NCBI RefSeq assembly: GCF_042453785.1
Contig: NC_091677.1
Coordinates: forward strand, 31,975,001-32,039,000
DNA: 64,000 bases
From: Malus domestica
Taxonomy: Eukaryota; Streptophyta; Magnoliopsida; Rosales; Rosaceae
Direction of reading: 5' to 3'
Shown: positions 10,129 through 21,177 of the stretch, one piece after another
Numbering within the stretch: position 1 is the stretch's first letter
Layout of the letters: the number at the start of each line of letters is the position of its first letter
Program-made: the position numbers and the translations under genes
The notes under the pieces: model-generated
Told to the model about the DNA's origin: nothing
Database searches by the model: none
Seen by the model: the letters and a program-made list of their open reading frames with translations, nothing else

Positions 10129-12043
10129 GGAGCTTCAGAAATCGAAGAGGCGCCTGCTCAGAAATCGAAGAGGCGCCTGCTCAGAAATCGAAGAGGCGTT
10201 TGCTTTCTCAAAAGTTGGGCTGCTTAGAGATCACGAGGGTTGATCTCAGAAATCGAAGAGGCGTTTGCTTTCTCAAAAGTTGGGCTGCTCAAAGACCACG
10301 AAGGCCGATCTCAGAAATCGAAGAGGCGCTCGCTTTCTCAAAAGCTGGGCTCCCCAGAGACCACGAGGGCCGATCTCAGAAATCGAAGAGGCACCTACTT
10401 TTCCAGCCTTGTCAGCACCTGTCACACGCACACTCAGCTTTGCGGAAATTATGGGCATTCTGTCGAAGACTTCTGGGGAAGTAGAAAACACATGAATCTT
10501 ACTGTTCAATCACCCACTTCCCACACGCAACAATAGCTCACGGGTACCACAGATAACTTTGCCAAAGTTCTCTGCCAAAGTTGAGCACGTGAAGCTTGCA
10601 GCTCCCACTACATCGCTCTGACCAAGAAGGGTAAAAGAATAGCAAAGAAACAACACTAACAAAGTTTAGACCCATAAATTTTGAAGGTCTAGCTACCATA
10701 TTATTACCCACAAGGGTAAAGGAACAGTACCACTGCTGGATAATTGGAAAGTCCCTGTGTGTCAACCTCTGTGCTTCGTGGCAAGGTAGACTAGCAAACA
10801 TGCCCAACCTTTACTCACATTCGAGAAAACACTCCCAATAAGATTGCTTGCTCCAAAATCGAAGAGGCACCGTCCTCCAAATCTCGAGAGCCAGACTCCC
10901 AACATGACTACTTTCTTAAAAATCGAAGAGAGGGTAAAGGAACAGTACCATTGCTGGATAATTGGAAAGTCCCTGTGTGTCAAACCTCTGTGCTTCGTGG
11001 CAAGGTAGACTAGCAAACATGCCCAACCTTTACTCACATTCGAGAAAACACTCCCAACAAGATTGCTTGCTCCAAAATCGAAGAGGCACCGCCCTCCGAA
11101 TCTCGAGAGCCAGACTCCCAACATGATTACTTTCTCAAAAATCGAAGAGACACTGCTTCCCGAATCTTCGAGAGCCAGACCCCCAGCATGATTGCTTTCT
11201 CAAAAGTCGATGAGGCATCGTTCTCCGAATCAATCGAAGAGGCACTCGCTTTCTCAAAAGCTGGGCTGCTCAGAGACCACGAGGGCCGATCTCAGAAATC
11301 GAAGAGGCACCTACTTTTCTAGCCTTGTCAGCACCTGTCACACGCAACAATAGCTCATGGGTACCACAGATAACTTTGCCAAAGTTCTCTGCCAAAGTTG
11401 AGCACGTGAAGCTTGCAGCTCCCACTACATCGCTCTGACCAAGAAAGGTAAAAGAATAGCAAAGAAACAGCACTAACAAAGTTTAGACACATAAATTTTG
11501 AAGGTCTAGCTACCATATTATTACCCATAAGGGTAAAGGAACAGTACCACTGCTGGATAATTGGAAAGTCCCTGTGTGTCAACCTCTGTGCTTCGTGGCA
11601 AGGTAGACTAGCAAACATGCCCAACCTTTACTCACATTCGAGAAAACACTCCCAATAAGATTGCTTGCTCCAAAATCGAAGAGGCACCGTCCTCCGAATC
11701 TCGAGAGCCAGACTCCCAACATGACTACTTTCTCAAAAGCGAAGAGAGGGTAAAGGAACAGTACCATTGCTGGATAATTGGAAAGTCCCTGTGTGTCAAC
11801 CTTTGTGCTTCGTGGCAAGGTAGACTAGCAAACATGCCCAACCTTTACTCACATTCGAGACAACACTCCCAACAGGATTGCTTGCTCCAAAATCGAAGAG
11901 GCACCGCCCTCCGAATCTCAAGAGCCAGACTCCCAACATGATTACTTCCTCAAAAATCGAAGAGACACTGCTCTCCGAATTTCGAGAGCCAGACCCCCAG
12001 CATGATTGCTTTCTCAAAAATCGAAGAGGCATCGTTTTCCGAA
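10129..12043. repeat. Nested tandem duplications inside the LTR-type element
   Basis: There are three levels. At 10129-10400, short copies of AGAAATCGAAGAGGCG alternate with TTTCTCAAAAG(T/C)TGGGCT. A larger block is duplicated with an offset of 817 bp (10522 onward repeated from 11339). Within each copy a unit starting AGGGTAAAGGAACAGTACCA recurs about 217-219 bp apart (10712, 10931, 11530, 11747). Many minus-strand frames here are products of these repeats. Confidence 0.85.
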
Positions 12044-13444
12044 TCTCGAGAGTCAGATACCACAGACCACTTTTTCAAAGTGCTCTGACAGAGTTAAAAC
12101 ATGTGAAACTGGCAGCTCCCACTACCGTGCTATGACCAAGCAGGGTAAAGGAATAGCATTACTACTTGTTGTTAGGGAGACTCCTATATATGTCGACCTC
12201 CATCCCCAACGGACAGGCAGACCTGCAAAAATGCTCAACCCTTCATCATATCTAAGAGGGCACTCCCAACGAAGCCTTTCGAAATATTCAGCTTTCTTTC
12301 CCCCCGATAATACCTCTGCAAACAAGCTATACTAGAGCAAGAATCTCATATCATCAGGGTTAAAAGCAAGAGTATCCCATATCATGCTTTTTTCCTGTCT
12401 TTTCCTTTGGCCTTGTTTTTACCTGCAAGACAAGGAGAAAGAGAGCAATCAGTCAGCACTTGGAATCAAGCTTCCAGCCAGGAACTGACTGCCTGGAACC
12501 CCTTACCTGATTACTTACCTGGCATTGCTCTCGAGTACTCATCTTCAACATGTTATGTTTCCAGGGAAGATTACGCATCTGCTTGAGGAACAGATAGGGC
12601 AAGTGCGAAGGATACAAGGAAGCATGTGGAGACAAGCGTAACAGCACACGTGCCGATACATCCATTACTCTGTCAAAAGCAAAAGTATCCTATATCAGCA
12701 GGGTGGAACGTACTCTAGATTTGATGGACTTGTTTTGACCCTCAAATTCTTCAGTCGGCCTTATACTCTGGAGGAAACCAGAAAACCCTCCAGCTCAGTT
12801 CAAGAATAAGCCTGTGGAAAGTTACTTCTTCAAAAGCAAAAGTATCTCATATCATCTCTTCTCATTTTTCTTCTCTTTATCCTTCATGCTGCTGCAAGAT
12901 GGGGAGAAGGTGAACAATCAGTCGGAGCTCTGATTGCTTACCTTGTCTGTCACCTCTTTCAGCAGACCCCCTAGCTCGGCGAGTTGGGGGACTCCTACTA
13001 CATGGTTTGTATCGCGCTTGACCAAGCCTGAAACTACAAGTAAGCTTCAAGTGAAATTGATACATTACCTTGTGCATCTCCACCAGTTAAAGATACCACC
13101 CCTGGATGGAGGAAGAGTACTTCCAGAGAAGATGCCACATCTACCTATGAGACAGATAAGGCAAGTCAAGACGACACCACACTCCGATACTTAGAAGTTT
13201 CGTGATTACGAGATCATTCTCCCACAATATTTCCTAATGTCATTTGTACTAAATCATTCACTTGTACTCACTAAAGGAGAGCTTGAACCTATGTACTTGT
13301 GTAAACCCTTCACAATTAATGAGAACTCTTCTATTCCGTGGACGTAGCCAATCTGGGTGAACCACGTACATCTTGTGTTTGCTTTCCTATCTCTATCCAT
13401 TTATATACTTATCCACACTAATGACCGGAGCAATCTAGCGAAGA

Positions 13445-14062
13445 TCACAAAAAGCGACCGTTTTCGCTACCTAGGATCTATCTTGCAAGAGAACGGAGAA
13501 TTAGATGGAGATCTCAACCATAGAATACGAGCTGGATGGATGAAGTGTAAGAGTGCATCCGGCGTGTTGTGTGACCGTCGTAGGCCACTGAAGCTCAAGA
13601 GAAAATTTTATAGGACGGCAATAAGGCCAGCGATGTTTTATGGCACAGAATGTTGGGCGGTGAAGCATCAACACGTACACAAAATGGGTGTAGCGGAGAT
13701 GAGGATGCTTCGTGGGATGTGTGGGCACACGAGAAAGGATAAGATTGGGAATGAGGATATCCGAGGTAAAGTAGGAGTAGCCGAAATTGTAGGAAAGATG
13801 AGAGAAAATCGGCTCCGGTGATTTGGACATGTGCAAAGAAGGCCGACTGACGCTCTGGTTCGAAGATGTGACTACGGGACAGAGGTTCAGGGCCGAAGGG
13901 GTAGAGGAAGACCTAGGAAAACTTTGGAAGAGACTCTAAGAAAAGATTTAGAGTACTTGGATCTAACGGAGGACATGACACAAAACCGAGCGCAATGGCG
14001 TTCTAGGATTCATATAGCCGACCCCACTTAGTGGGAAAAGGCTTTGTTGTTGTTGTTGTTGT
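13445..14062 (+). mobile_element. 5'-truncated RTE-type LINE, 3' end with (TTG)n tail
   Basis: It encodes the C-terminal end of a LINE reverse transcriptase protein: RFRYLGSILQ, LNHRIRAGWMKCKSASGVL, YGTECWAVKHQHVHKM, MRMLRGMCGHTRKDKI, and then GRRGRGRPRKTLEETL and a terminal ADPT at 14029. One TGA at 13819-13821 stands where the family has Trp before FGHV. After the stop come GTGGGAAAAGGCTTTG and about seven TTG repeats (14044-14064), the usual 3' end of this plant RTE group. The right copy of the target duplication follows directly. Confidence 0.9.
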
Positions 14063-14080
14063 TGTGAAAAGTCGGAAAAC
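14063..14080. repeat. Right copy of 18-bp target-site duplication
   Basis: TGTGAAAAGTCGGAAAAC, identical to 9240-9257. Its first bases overlap the end of the TTG tail. Confidence 0.85.
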
Positions 14081-14389
14081 AAAACGATCTAGCAGATATA
14101 TTAGCTTATGACTACTCAGCATGGCAAATTAAGGAATACAAAAAACCCTAAACATGGTACTGTGGAAAACAAAAGCAAAGGAAAATTTTGCCTTATACCC
14201 AAAATTCTTCAAATCGAAAAGCAACATGTGCATACATATACTCCAGCAATAGGAAGTTTCATATTGCTCAGAGGATTATTTAGTCTTCATGAGAATATAA
14301 AAAATGTTAAGTTATTATTGTGACTGAAAGCACAGGTCAAAACATAAACAAAAAAAAAGAGAAATAAAAAAATAACAATAAGATATAAC

Positions 14390-16247
14390 TTACTGGGCAC
14401 TATTCTGCAAGTTCTTTTCAGCCTTCATGTTCTTACGCCGCTTTTTGAAAGCTGGAAGAACAGCACAAGAAGTTGGAGAGACGCCCAAAGAAGTTGGAGC
14501 AGGGGGCAAGGAAGTTGGAGCAGCAACCAAGGAAGTTGGGGCAGTAGACAAAGAAGTTGGAGCAGCAGCCAACGAAGTTATGGGAAGCTGGGGGGTTGCT
14601 TGAGAAGCTGGTTCCTCTTGCTTCCGTTTGATAAATTCATGGTGTGGAGGATGCATTCCCAAAGATGCCTCAGGTGCAGCAGCTATTGGAGTGTCAGTTG
14701 AGATTCCATAACTTTGACCTGCGTTTACTGCTGAAGTAGCAAGACTGGCATGAGAACAGTCTGGCTCCTTACTCTTATGTGCAAGTTTGTTTTTAGACCT
14801 AAGGATCTCCAACATAATGGGCGCTGATTCAGAGTCACCTGAATTTATCTTCAATTAGTCAGCCACAAGAAAATAAGTGCATGCACCACATTAACTCACA
14901 AATAAGTTTTAAATTACTTTAAACAAATATGTATAATTAAAATAGTAAAAACAATACCCAGAAGCGATTGAATAACAGCACGAGCCGCCAACTGTTCAGC
15001 CTCTTTCTTTCTTTTTGCAGCTTTCCCTTTATAAGTCACACCATTGAAAACCAAAGAAGATACAAAAAATGGAACCCTCGCTTTTCCCTGAAAAGTGTGG
15101 TATGTAGGTGGTTCAATATTCCTCTTCGTTCTATAATCATTCAGGATGATCTTGCACAACATCAGATCCTGAAAATAACCAATGGAATGTAGTGAAATTT
15201 AATATCTTCCATTCCTTTCTATATTGCATGGTAAACGCAAAGTGTAAAACAAGCAAGCAAAAATTTCATTTAGATAGTGATGATGCCCCAAAAAAGAGTT
15301 GCAAGCTAATTTGACAAAACAAGTTTTTGACAATTCATATAGTATGTTAAAACAAAAAATTTGTACCCAAACAGAAACTTTGAGTATAGAAAACTGAACC
15401 TCATGAACAGGAGTAACAGAAGGAATATTAGGAATAGGAGGAACTTCATCCTTTATCTTCTCCGTTAAACTAATCATGGCAAGTCTCGCTGCATCTTGTT
15501 CAGCAGCTTTTCGCCCAGGAAATGTGTCGGGTGAAGTATAGCAAACTCCACCAACCAACACAGCAGACCTATAGACTGGTTTATTTATCATTCCTTCATT
15601 AACAGTCCGATAAACAGGAGGCGAAATACCTGCTCGCTGGGCATATTCATGCAGCTGATTTTTGTGCGTCAGGTGACCTGGTAAGCCGATATGAACTCAA
15701 ATGTATAAGAACTACCAAAGATCCAATCTTTTGCAAGTTCAAAACCATTATTAAAAAAAAAACGTGAACTTTACAGAATTGTGAGCTAAATTTCATTTCT
15801 CAGATTAAAAATGAAATCAGAGTAAAGTAGAAAACACTTAGAGCTACACAATTTATAATTTTGATTGGAATCATAATTTTTATCCACACACCCAAAGAGA
15901 TTCTTTCAATTAAATCCCGGCGGCGATATCCCACCTCATGATTAATAAGTCGCATATCATATCACCGCGAATAGATACAGAACGAAAGGTAAACCACAAC
16001 AAAACTAGTTTGTTCTCCAAAACCAGACATAACAGTTTCTATAATCTTTTGGGTGAAATATACAGAAAATTATAGGTAGAACGATGTGGGACTTACTCTT
16101 GGAAGAAGAAGCTGATGGAGAAGCAGAAGAAGCCGGATGCTGAGCCGTAACTTTGTGCTGAACCGGAGTCGGAGTCGGGTTTTGTGGTGGAGGTTGGTTT
16201 GAGGGCTGCGATCGGCGCTGAGGGACATTGGAATCGGAAGCCGCCAT
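14390..16247 (-). CDS. Double-stranded RNA-binding protein with two DRBM domains
   Basis: There are four exons: 16247-16097, 15677-15400, 15168-14958 and 14838-14390. All junctions are GT-AG and in phase, giving 362 residues. The N-terminus (1-50) is Pro/Gln/Ser-rich. DRBM 1 is about 55-125 (NQLHEYAQRAGISPPVYR ... FPGRKAAEQDAARLA). DRBM 2 is about 144-213 (CKIILNDYRTKRNIEPPTY ... KRKKEAEQLAARAVIQSLL). The intron after VHE lies where the plant DRB1/HYL1 family joins its two domains. The tail has degenerate APTSL heptads (about 306-337) and a basic KKRRKNMKAEK stretch that could act as a nuclear signal. Plant relatives bind dsRNA and help Dicer-like enzymes; which DRB branch this is I cannot say. 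The start at 16247 is the ATG after a CCTGTGGAA context; an in-frame ATG lies 30 bases upstream. Confidence 0.9.
14464..14580 (-). repeat. 21-bp coding repeat in the DRB gene
   Basis: Five to six degenerate 21-bp units encode (A/S)PTSLxx heptads in the last exon, between DRBM 2 and the basic C-terminus. Confidence 0.8.
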
Positions 16248-16405
16248 TTCCACAGGTGTAAGAAGCTTCTGCTTCAATTTCTAGGGGTTCTGAAACGTGT
16301 TTTCTGTTACGGTGGTTCTGTTTACTTATTTCGGGGGAAATTTTAAAAATATTTTTTAGGAGCCCAAGCCCATCAATGATAGACACTTGATCCATTGAAC
16401 TTTTG

Positions 16406-17280
16406 GATTAATGGTCTCTGTGCTGATAGGGTAATCGAAATGTAACCCACGTGGTGAAAAAATTCGGATTTAAACTCTCGTAGTGAAGTCCGTTAGGATT
16501 TAAGCCCAAAATTAACATTTAGGCAAACTCTCCGTTAACCTATTCTTTCTTCATAACCAAAAGAGAAAAAAAAAAATTAAAAAAACATAAAATCCGTTCA
16601 GTCAAGGATATGAATCCTTTGCTTCATGCTTTGATTTCATTCAAAACTCTTTTGTCCACCAAAGAGACTAGATTTATTTTTATTTTTATGCAGCACTAGC
16701 CAATCCAAGTAAAATTGAAAACTTTAGTTATCCTTACTTATGTGGGAGCTTTAATTGGATTGCTTGTTTGTTATTTTCATAGGAATCTGCATAGCCACCA
16801 GATGTAGAAAGTATTGCTTAATAGTGCCAAGTCAACTTACTCAATGACCCCAGACCCTCAAACATCTAACAAATGACAGTAATTCATCATCCAAAACAGA
16901 ACCAGCCAAAACTCAGTAATCCTTTCTTTGGAATCACCTGTCAAGTTGTTCCTGCTCAGGCTCGGAACCTGCAGTTGTTTCAACTTTCAACTGCCCAATC
17001 TTCGGAGGGATTTGACCTGAAATCTTATTGCCGCTCATTCTCATCTGAGGATTCATCAACAATGGCATGAACAACAAAGGGAAGATGAAGAGCTAGAGAG
17101 ATAGAAAGAAAAAGAGAGAGAGAAGAGGCAAGTCGAAAGTCTCTATGTGGGGGGAATGTTAACAGAGAGAGTAATTTTGGACTCATAATCCTAAAGATTT
17201 TTACCACAAAGGTTTAAATCCAATTTTTTTACCACGTGGGATATCTTCCAATTACCCTATTACCACTGGGACTATTAATC
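16406..17280. mobile_element. TIR element, probable Mutator-like or MITE
   Basis: The left end GATTAATGGTCTCTGTG with GATAGGGTAATCGAAATGTA matches the reverse complement of the right end (GATTAATAGTCCCAGTGG, AATAGGGTAATTGGAAGATA). The match continues through CCCACGTGGT(G/A)AAAAAATT and GGATTTAAA. I could not find a clean target duplication. The interior holds a short ATG frame at 16873-17070 that looks protein-like (QLSTAQSSEGFDLKSYCRS) but is unrecognised; the opposite strand can be read as an LRR-like GNKISGQIPPKIGQL. It may be captured gene sequence. Confidence 0.6.
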
Positions 17281-17311
17281 TAATTTCGCCTAAACTTTTA
17301 CATTTTTTAAT

Positions 17312-17431
17312 GGAAATTGTTATTAGCACTCCTAAAATTTCATTTGGCACTCCAAACTTTCTACAATTAGAAAGAAAAATACAATTGAGAGGAGTATAGA
17401 ATGAGTTTTTTGGAGTGCTAATAACAGTTCC
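17312..17431. mobile_element. Short MITE (120 bp)
   Basis: The ends GGAAATTGTTATTAGCACTCC and GGAGTGCTAATAACAGTTCC are inverted copies. They are flanked by TTTTTTAAT (17303-17311) and CTTTTTAAT (17432-17440), eight of nine bases alike, suggesting a Mutator-type 9-bp duplication. Confidence 0.75.
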
Positions 17432-17894
17432 CTTTTTAATTTGTTATATAAAATAATATTTTAAAGGAGTTGTCATATCAACTTTCTAAAATTATTACTT
17501 TGTGATTTCACTCTAACTTCTTTAAATTTTTCATCTAAAATAAGCATGTGTTTAGGGTTATTTCAGACTAAAAATAGAGGAAATTTAACGAAATTAGAAT
17601 GCAGATGACAATTAATATCTAAGAAAATTAATACGACAAATTGCTTAATATTAAAAGTTGAAAATGTGGATAAATTCATAGAAAAATAAAAGATAGATAA
17701 GAGATATCATTCCTATAATTTTTCTTACGACTATTTCCGATCCAAGAAGAAGATGGAAAGGGAGTCGGAAACCCAAAACAACATAAATGGGAGGAAACAA
17801 TCAACCAAAATGGCCAAGACACCGTCGTTTCCAAGCCTAGCCCCTGTAGTATTACAAAATTACTAACTTTTTCACCATTTATCATTATTTGTAG

Positions 17895-18301
17895 AGTAAA
17901 TTGTAACAATAGTCTCTCAACTTTAATCAAATTGGAGCAATGATCCCTCAACTAAAAATTCATTACCACTGGTTCCACAACTCATCAAAATATGTACATA
18001 TGGTCATTTTCGTCAAATTCATTAGAATTTTGTCAAAATGAGTTATATTGGAAGGAATATTGCTACAATTAGGTTAAAGTTGAGGGATCATTGCTCCAAT
18101 TGGATTAAAGTTGAGGGATCATTGCTCCAATTGGATTAAAGTTGAGGGACCATTACTCCAGTTAGATTAAAGTTGAGAGACCAATGGTAATAGATTTTTA
18201 GTTGAGGGACCATAGTTACATGTTTTAATGAGTTGAGGGACCAATGATAATAGATTTTTAATTGAGGAACCATTACTCCAATTGAGTAAAAATTACAGGA
18301 T
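17895..18301. repeat. Inverted and tandem repeat element
   Basis: The flanks are inverted copies of a TTGGAGCAATGATCCCTCAA type motif. The middle (about 18068-18185) has tandem units of roughly 34 bp with GTTGAGGGATCATTGCTCCA and ATTGGATTAAA. It is probably a foldback or MITE-type element. There is no gene. Confidence 0.6.
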
Positions 18302-18854
18302 CATTGCTACAAGTATGGAAATAACACAAAGTTTAAGTAGTTCAATTCTCAAAATTAGGCTCCATCCACTGAGTTTCTTTAGATTAATGGAGAATAGAGT
18401 TATAAACAGCACTTAGCTAGAACAGTATGATTTTCTCTCGTACTTTGTTCTACGCCTCTAAGGGGTTGTTCTCCTCCTTATATAGGTCATTTTCTAAGTC
18501 TTAAATTTCTTTTATTTTGAAATTGTAACTTTGCATTTAATGCGCTAAATGCACTTATTTGACTTGCTAATTGTTCTTCCCCTCTTTCGTCGACATGTTG
18601 CTAGTCGTCTCCTTACGAAATTTGTTAAAAAACTAACTGAAGATCTCTCCACAAGCACTTATTTAACCAATTCCATCACCTCACATGCAATTATTTAACC
18701 AATTGCTAGTTGTCTCCTTACATTACATTTGTAACCACATGATGTTGCTAACTGAAGATCTAGTGATAAAATGGGTTTAAAAAATAATTGTTAATACCAA
18801 TTGCCGGACTATTTATTTACAGAACTAAGGCAATAAATAACTAGCCTTGATTAT

Positions 18855-18995
18855 TTTATTATATATATTTTTAACAAATGATATTATTTACACTAAAGGA
18901 ATGTGAGCTTAACTTCACAATGGACTAGCAATAATATTGTTTAAATTCATCTTTAACGATAATCGAATCTAAAACTTCTCACCTACAAACGAAGA
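18855..18995 (-). mobile_element. SINE-like fragment
   Basis: The minus strand reads GTAGGTGAGAAGTTTTAGAT, TCGATTATCG, then ATTGCTAGTCCATTGTGAAG and TTAGTGTAAATAATATC. It is collinear with 31690-31865 (+). The B-box-like TTCGATTATCG suggests a tRNA-derived SINE. Confidence 0.5.
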
Positions 18996-19288
18996 GAAAT
19001 CCTTATTTTAAATTAAATAGATTAAATTATGTTAGGGCCAATTAAAAGCACCCAAACGCTAAAGGTACAAAGGTAAAATTGATTTGCGCACGTGAGAATC
19101 CGATACAAAGAGATTTTTTCCTTCCCTTCTTCCCATCGGTTTTTCGACAGGAAGGGATACCATCCTCCGCTTCACCACCTGCGTCTGTTTTCAAATGCTA
19201 ATCTAGGTTCCCGAAGCTTTGTAAATTTTTCTCCCTTGAGTTCCTCTTACAAATATTCATATGGCCAGAACCAGCAATCAATGACGCC

Positions 19289-20866
19289 ATGGCTACCCAC
19301 TTCCCCACAATCCCTTTTCTCCAAACCCAAATCACCATAAACGCCAACCCTCTAAGAAACTGCAATCTTCTTCCAACCCAATTCACATAATCCCCAATCC
19401 CCCAACCCTTGTTCACAAAACCAACAATTCTTCAGCTGCATCTTTTTTGCCGGCGAACCCACATCCCCAAACCCCAATAGCAAAACGCCCAACCTTCTCC
19501 TTGTACCTCGACACTCCATATCTGCCTCTTAAAATCAAGATTCTCTGCGAAATATTGGCGAAAACCCACACTATTTCTGTTGAGGAACGGTTAGAGGAGA
19601 CTGGTGTTAGAGTGACCCAAGAAGATGTTGAAGAGGTGCTCAAACTGTCCTACGGGTTCCCGGGCTCGTCCGTGAAGTTCTTCCGGTGGGTCGATAGCTA
19701 GCTGAATGACTTGCACAACCCCTATGCTTGGAACTTGGTTGTTGATCTTTTGGGCAAGAATTGCTCCTTTGATGCAATGTGGGACGCCATCAGTGCCATG
19801 ACAAAAGAAAGGTTACTATCTTTGGCCACTTTTGCTTCTGTTTTAAGTAGTTACGCAGTTGCCAATCATATCAAAGAAGCTATTTCGACTTTTAAGTGTA
19901 TAAGCCAGTATGGTTGTCCTAGGGACATTGTCCTTGAATTCACTTTTGAGTGCAATCTGCATAGATGGCAAGGCCGTTGATGCCTTTTAGTTTTTGCGTG
20001 TTGCCAATGTTAGTATTAGGCCGAACCCCGATACTTATGCCATTTTGTTGGAGGGTTTGGAAAGTGAAGGCAACGTAGATTGTGCTAGGCATGCTTTTTT
20101 CTTCTAAGATGGTGATTAAGATTGGTTGGGATCCAAACAATGTGCTGGCTTATGATTTGTTCTTGAATACTTTGCTTAAGGGACCTGATGGGATCCGCGG
20201 GTGGTGAAGTTCTTTAAGACCTTAAAAGATATGAGGTGTTATCCGGGGATCAATTTTTTCAGGCTTGCGCTCGATGAGTGTGTCAATAAGGGCGATGCTA
20301 GGGGAGCTGACAATTTTTGGCGAGCAATGATAGGGAGAATTGGATTCCGACCTGATACAAGTATGTACAATGCGGTGATTTCTTTACATTGTCATGATGG
20401 CAATGTAGATTTAGCGAAAAGGATATTGGACGAGATGGTGTACGATGGGCCGTTCCCGAATTCACAAATATATAACACGGTGTTTAAGTTTTTAATCAAG
20501 GATAGGAAGTTAAAGGAAGCTTCGACATTGTTTACTGAGATGGTTAAAAATGAGTGTGTTATAGAGCTCGTTAATTGTGACACAACAGTAAGGATTTTCC
20601 TGGATTCTGGGGACCTGTACTTTGCTATAAAAGTTTGGAAGTGCATGATGGAGAATTACCATTCTGGCTTGGAGGATACCGGGAATTTGTTGGTCATAGG
20701 GCTATGTGATCTGAATAGGGTACCGGAAGCAGTCAAGTACGCGGATGATATGATTGCAAGAGGAATCAAGTTAGAGTTTTCAACTTTGTCAAAGCTGAAA
20801 CAGAACCTCTTCCAAGCAAGGAAGGAAAACGTGTACGATGAACTTTTGAGGAAATGGAAAGCTTAA
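19289..20866 (+). pseudogene. Pentatricopeptide-repeat (PPR) protein pseudogene
   Basis: The region encodes recognisable PPR protein in several frames. After an N-terminal stretch (MATHFPTIPFLQ) it gives EETGVRVTQEDVEEVLKLSY, then NPYAWNLVVDLLGKN and a final open 221-codon part (20201-20866) with PPR motifs such as TSMYNAVISLHCHDGNVDLA and SQIYNTVFKFLIKDRKLKEA. The frame is broken by a stop around 19352, a shift before 19447, TAG at 19699-19701, a lost base near 19934, TAG near 19987, and shifts near 20100 and 20200. Such proteins normally bind organelle RNA. A decayed host gene or duplicate is the simplest reading; no splice sites rescue the breaks. Confidence 0.85.
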
Positions 20867-21177
20867 TAGGTAGGTTAGAAATACTTAGACTTACACATGT
20901 TTGCGACATAGTTGCTCTAGTTTCGTATTCCATCTATGCTGTGTCAACTGATAGATGTAATTTCAGATAATGACGATATTACTTATTTTCTTCTGAATGT
21001 AATGGCTCCCCATTCAAACTACCAAAAAGATAGTAATACCCTAAACCTCATATCCTCTGGTTTCACAAAACCACACATTCATTCATATGAATCATAATTC
21101 ACTCACTTTTCGCTAATTAGAAATAATGTAAACATGAGTGAAGCAGGGGAGCCAGCCTAATACAAATATCTTAGCTG
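20867..21177. other. Spacer between the PPR and UMPS pseudogenes
   Basis: The two pseudogenes are tail to tail. Only presumed 3' untranslated sequence is seen. Confidence 0.5.

Larger units (their letters stand above)
9258..13440 (+). mobile_element. Truncated LTR-type element, 5' part of a chimeric insertion
   Basis: This is the 3' part of a non-autonomous LTR-type element, reading left to right. At its right end (about 13200-13440) is LTR-like sequence ending in the TGGACGTAGCC...GGTGAACCACG signature also seen in the LTRs at 53458 and 56991. No gag or pol is visible. The left end begins abruptly at the target duplication. The body holds nested tandem duplications and one open frame on the opposite strand (9321-10001). 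A related segment, without the duplications, lies at about 43460-45065. Confidence 0.7.

Noticed and set aside
10538-12032. Multiple minus-strand proteins sharing MGMFASLPCHEAQRLTHRDF
   Set aside because: They are copies created by the tandem duplications, not genes.
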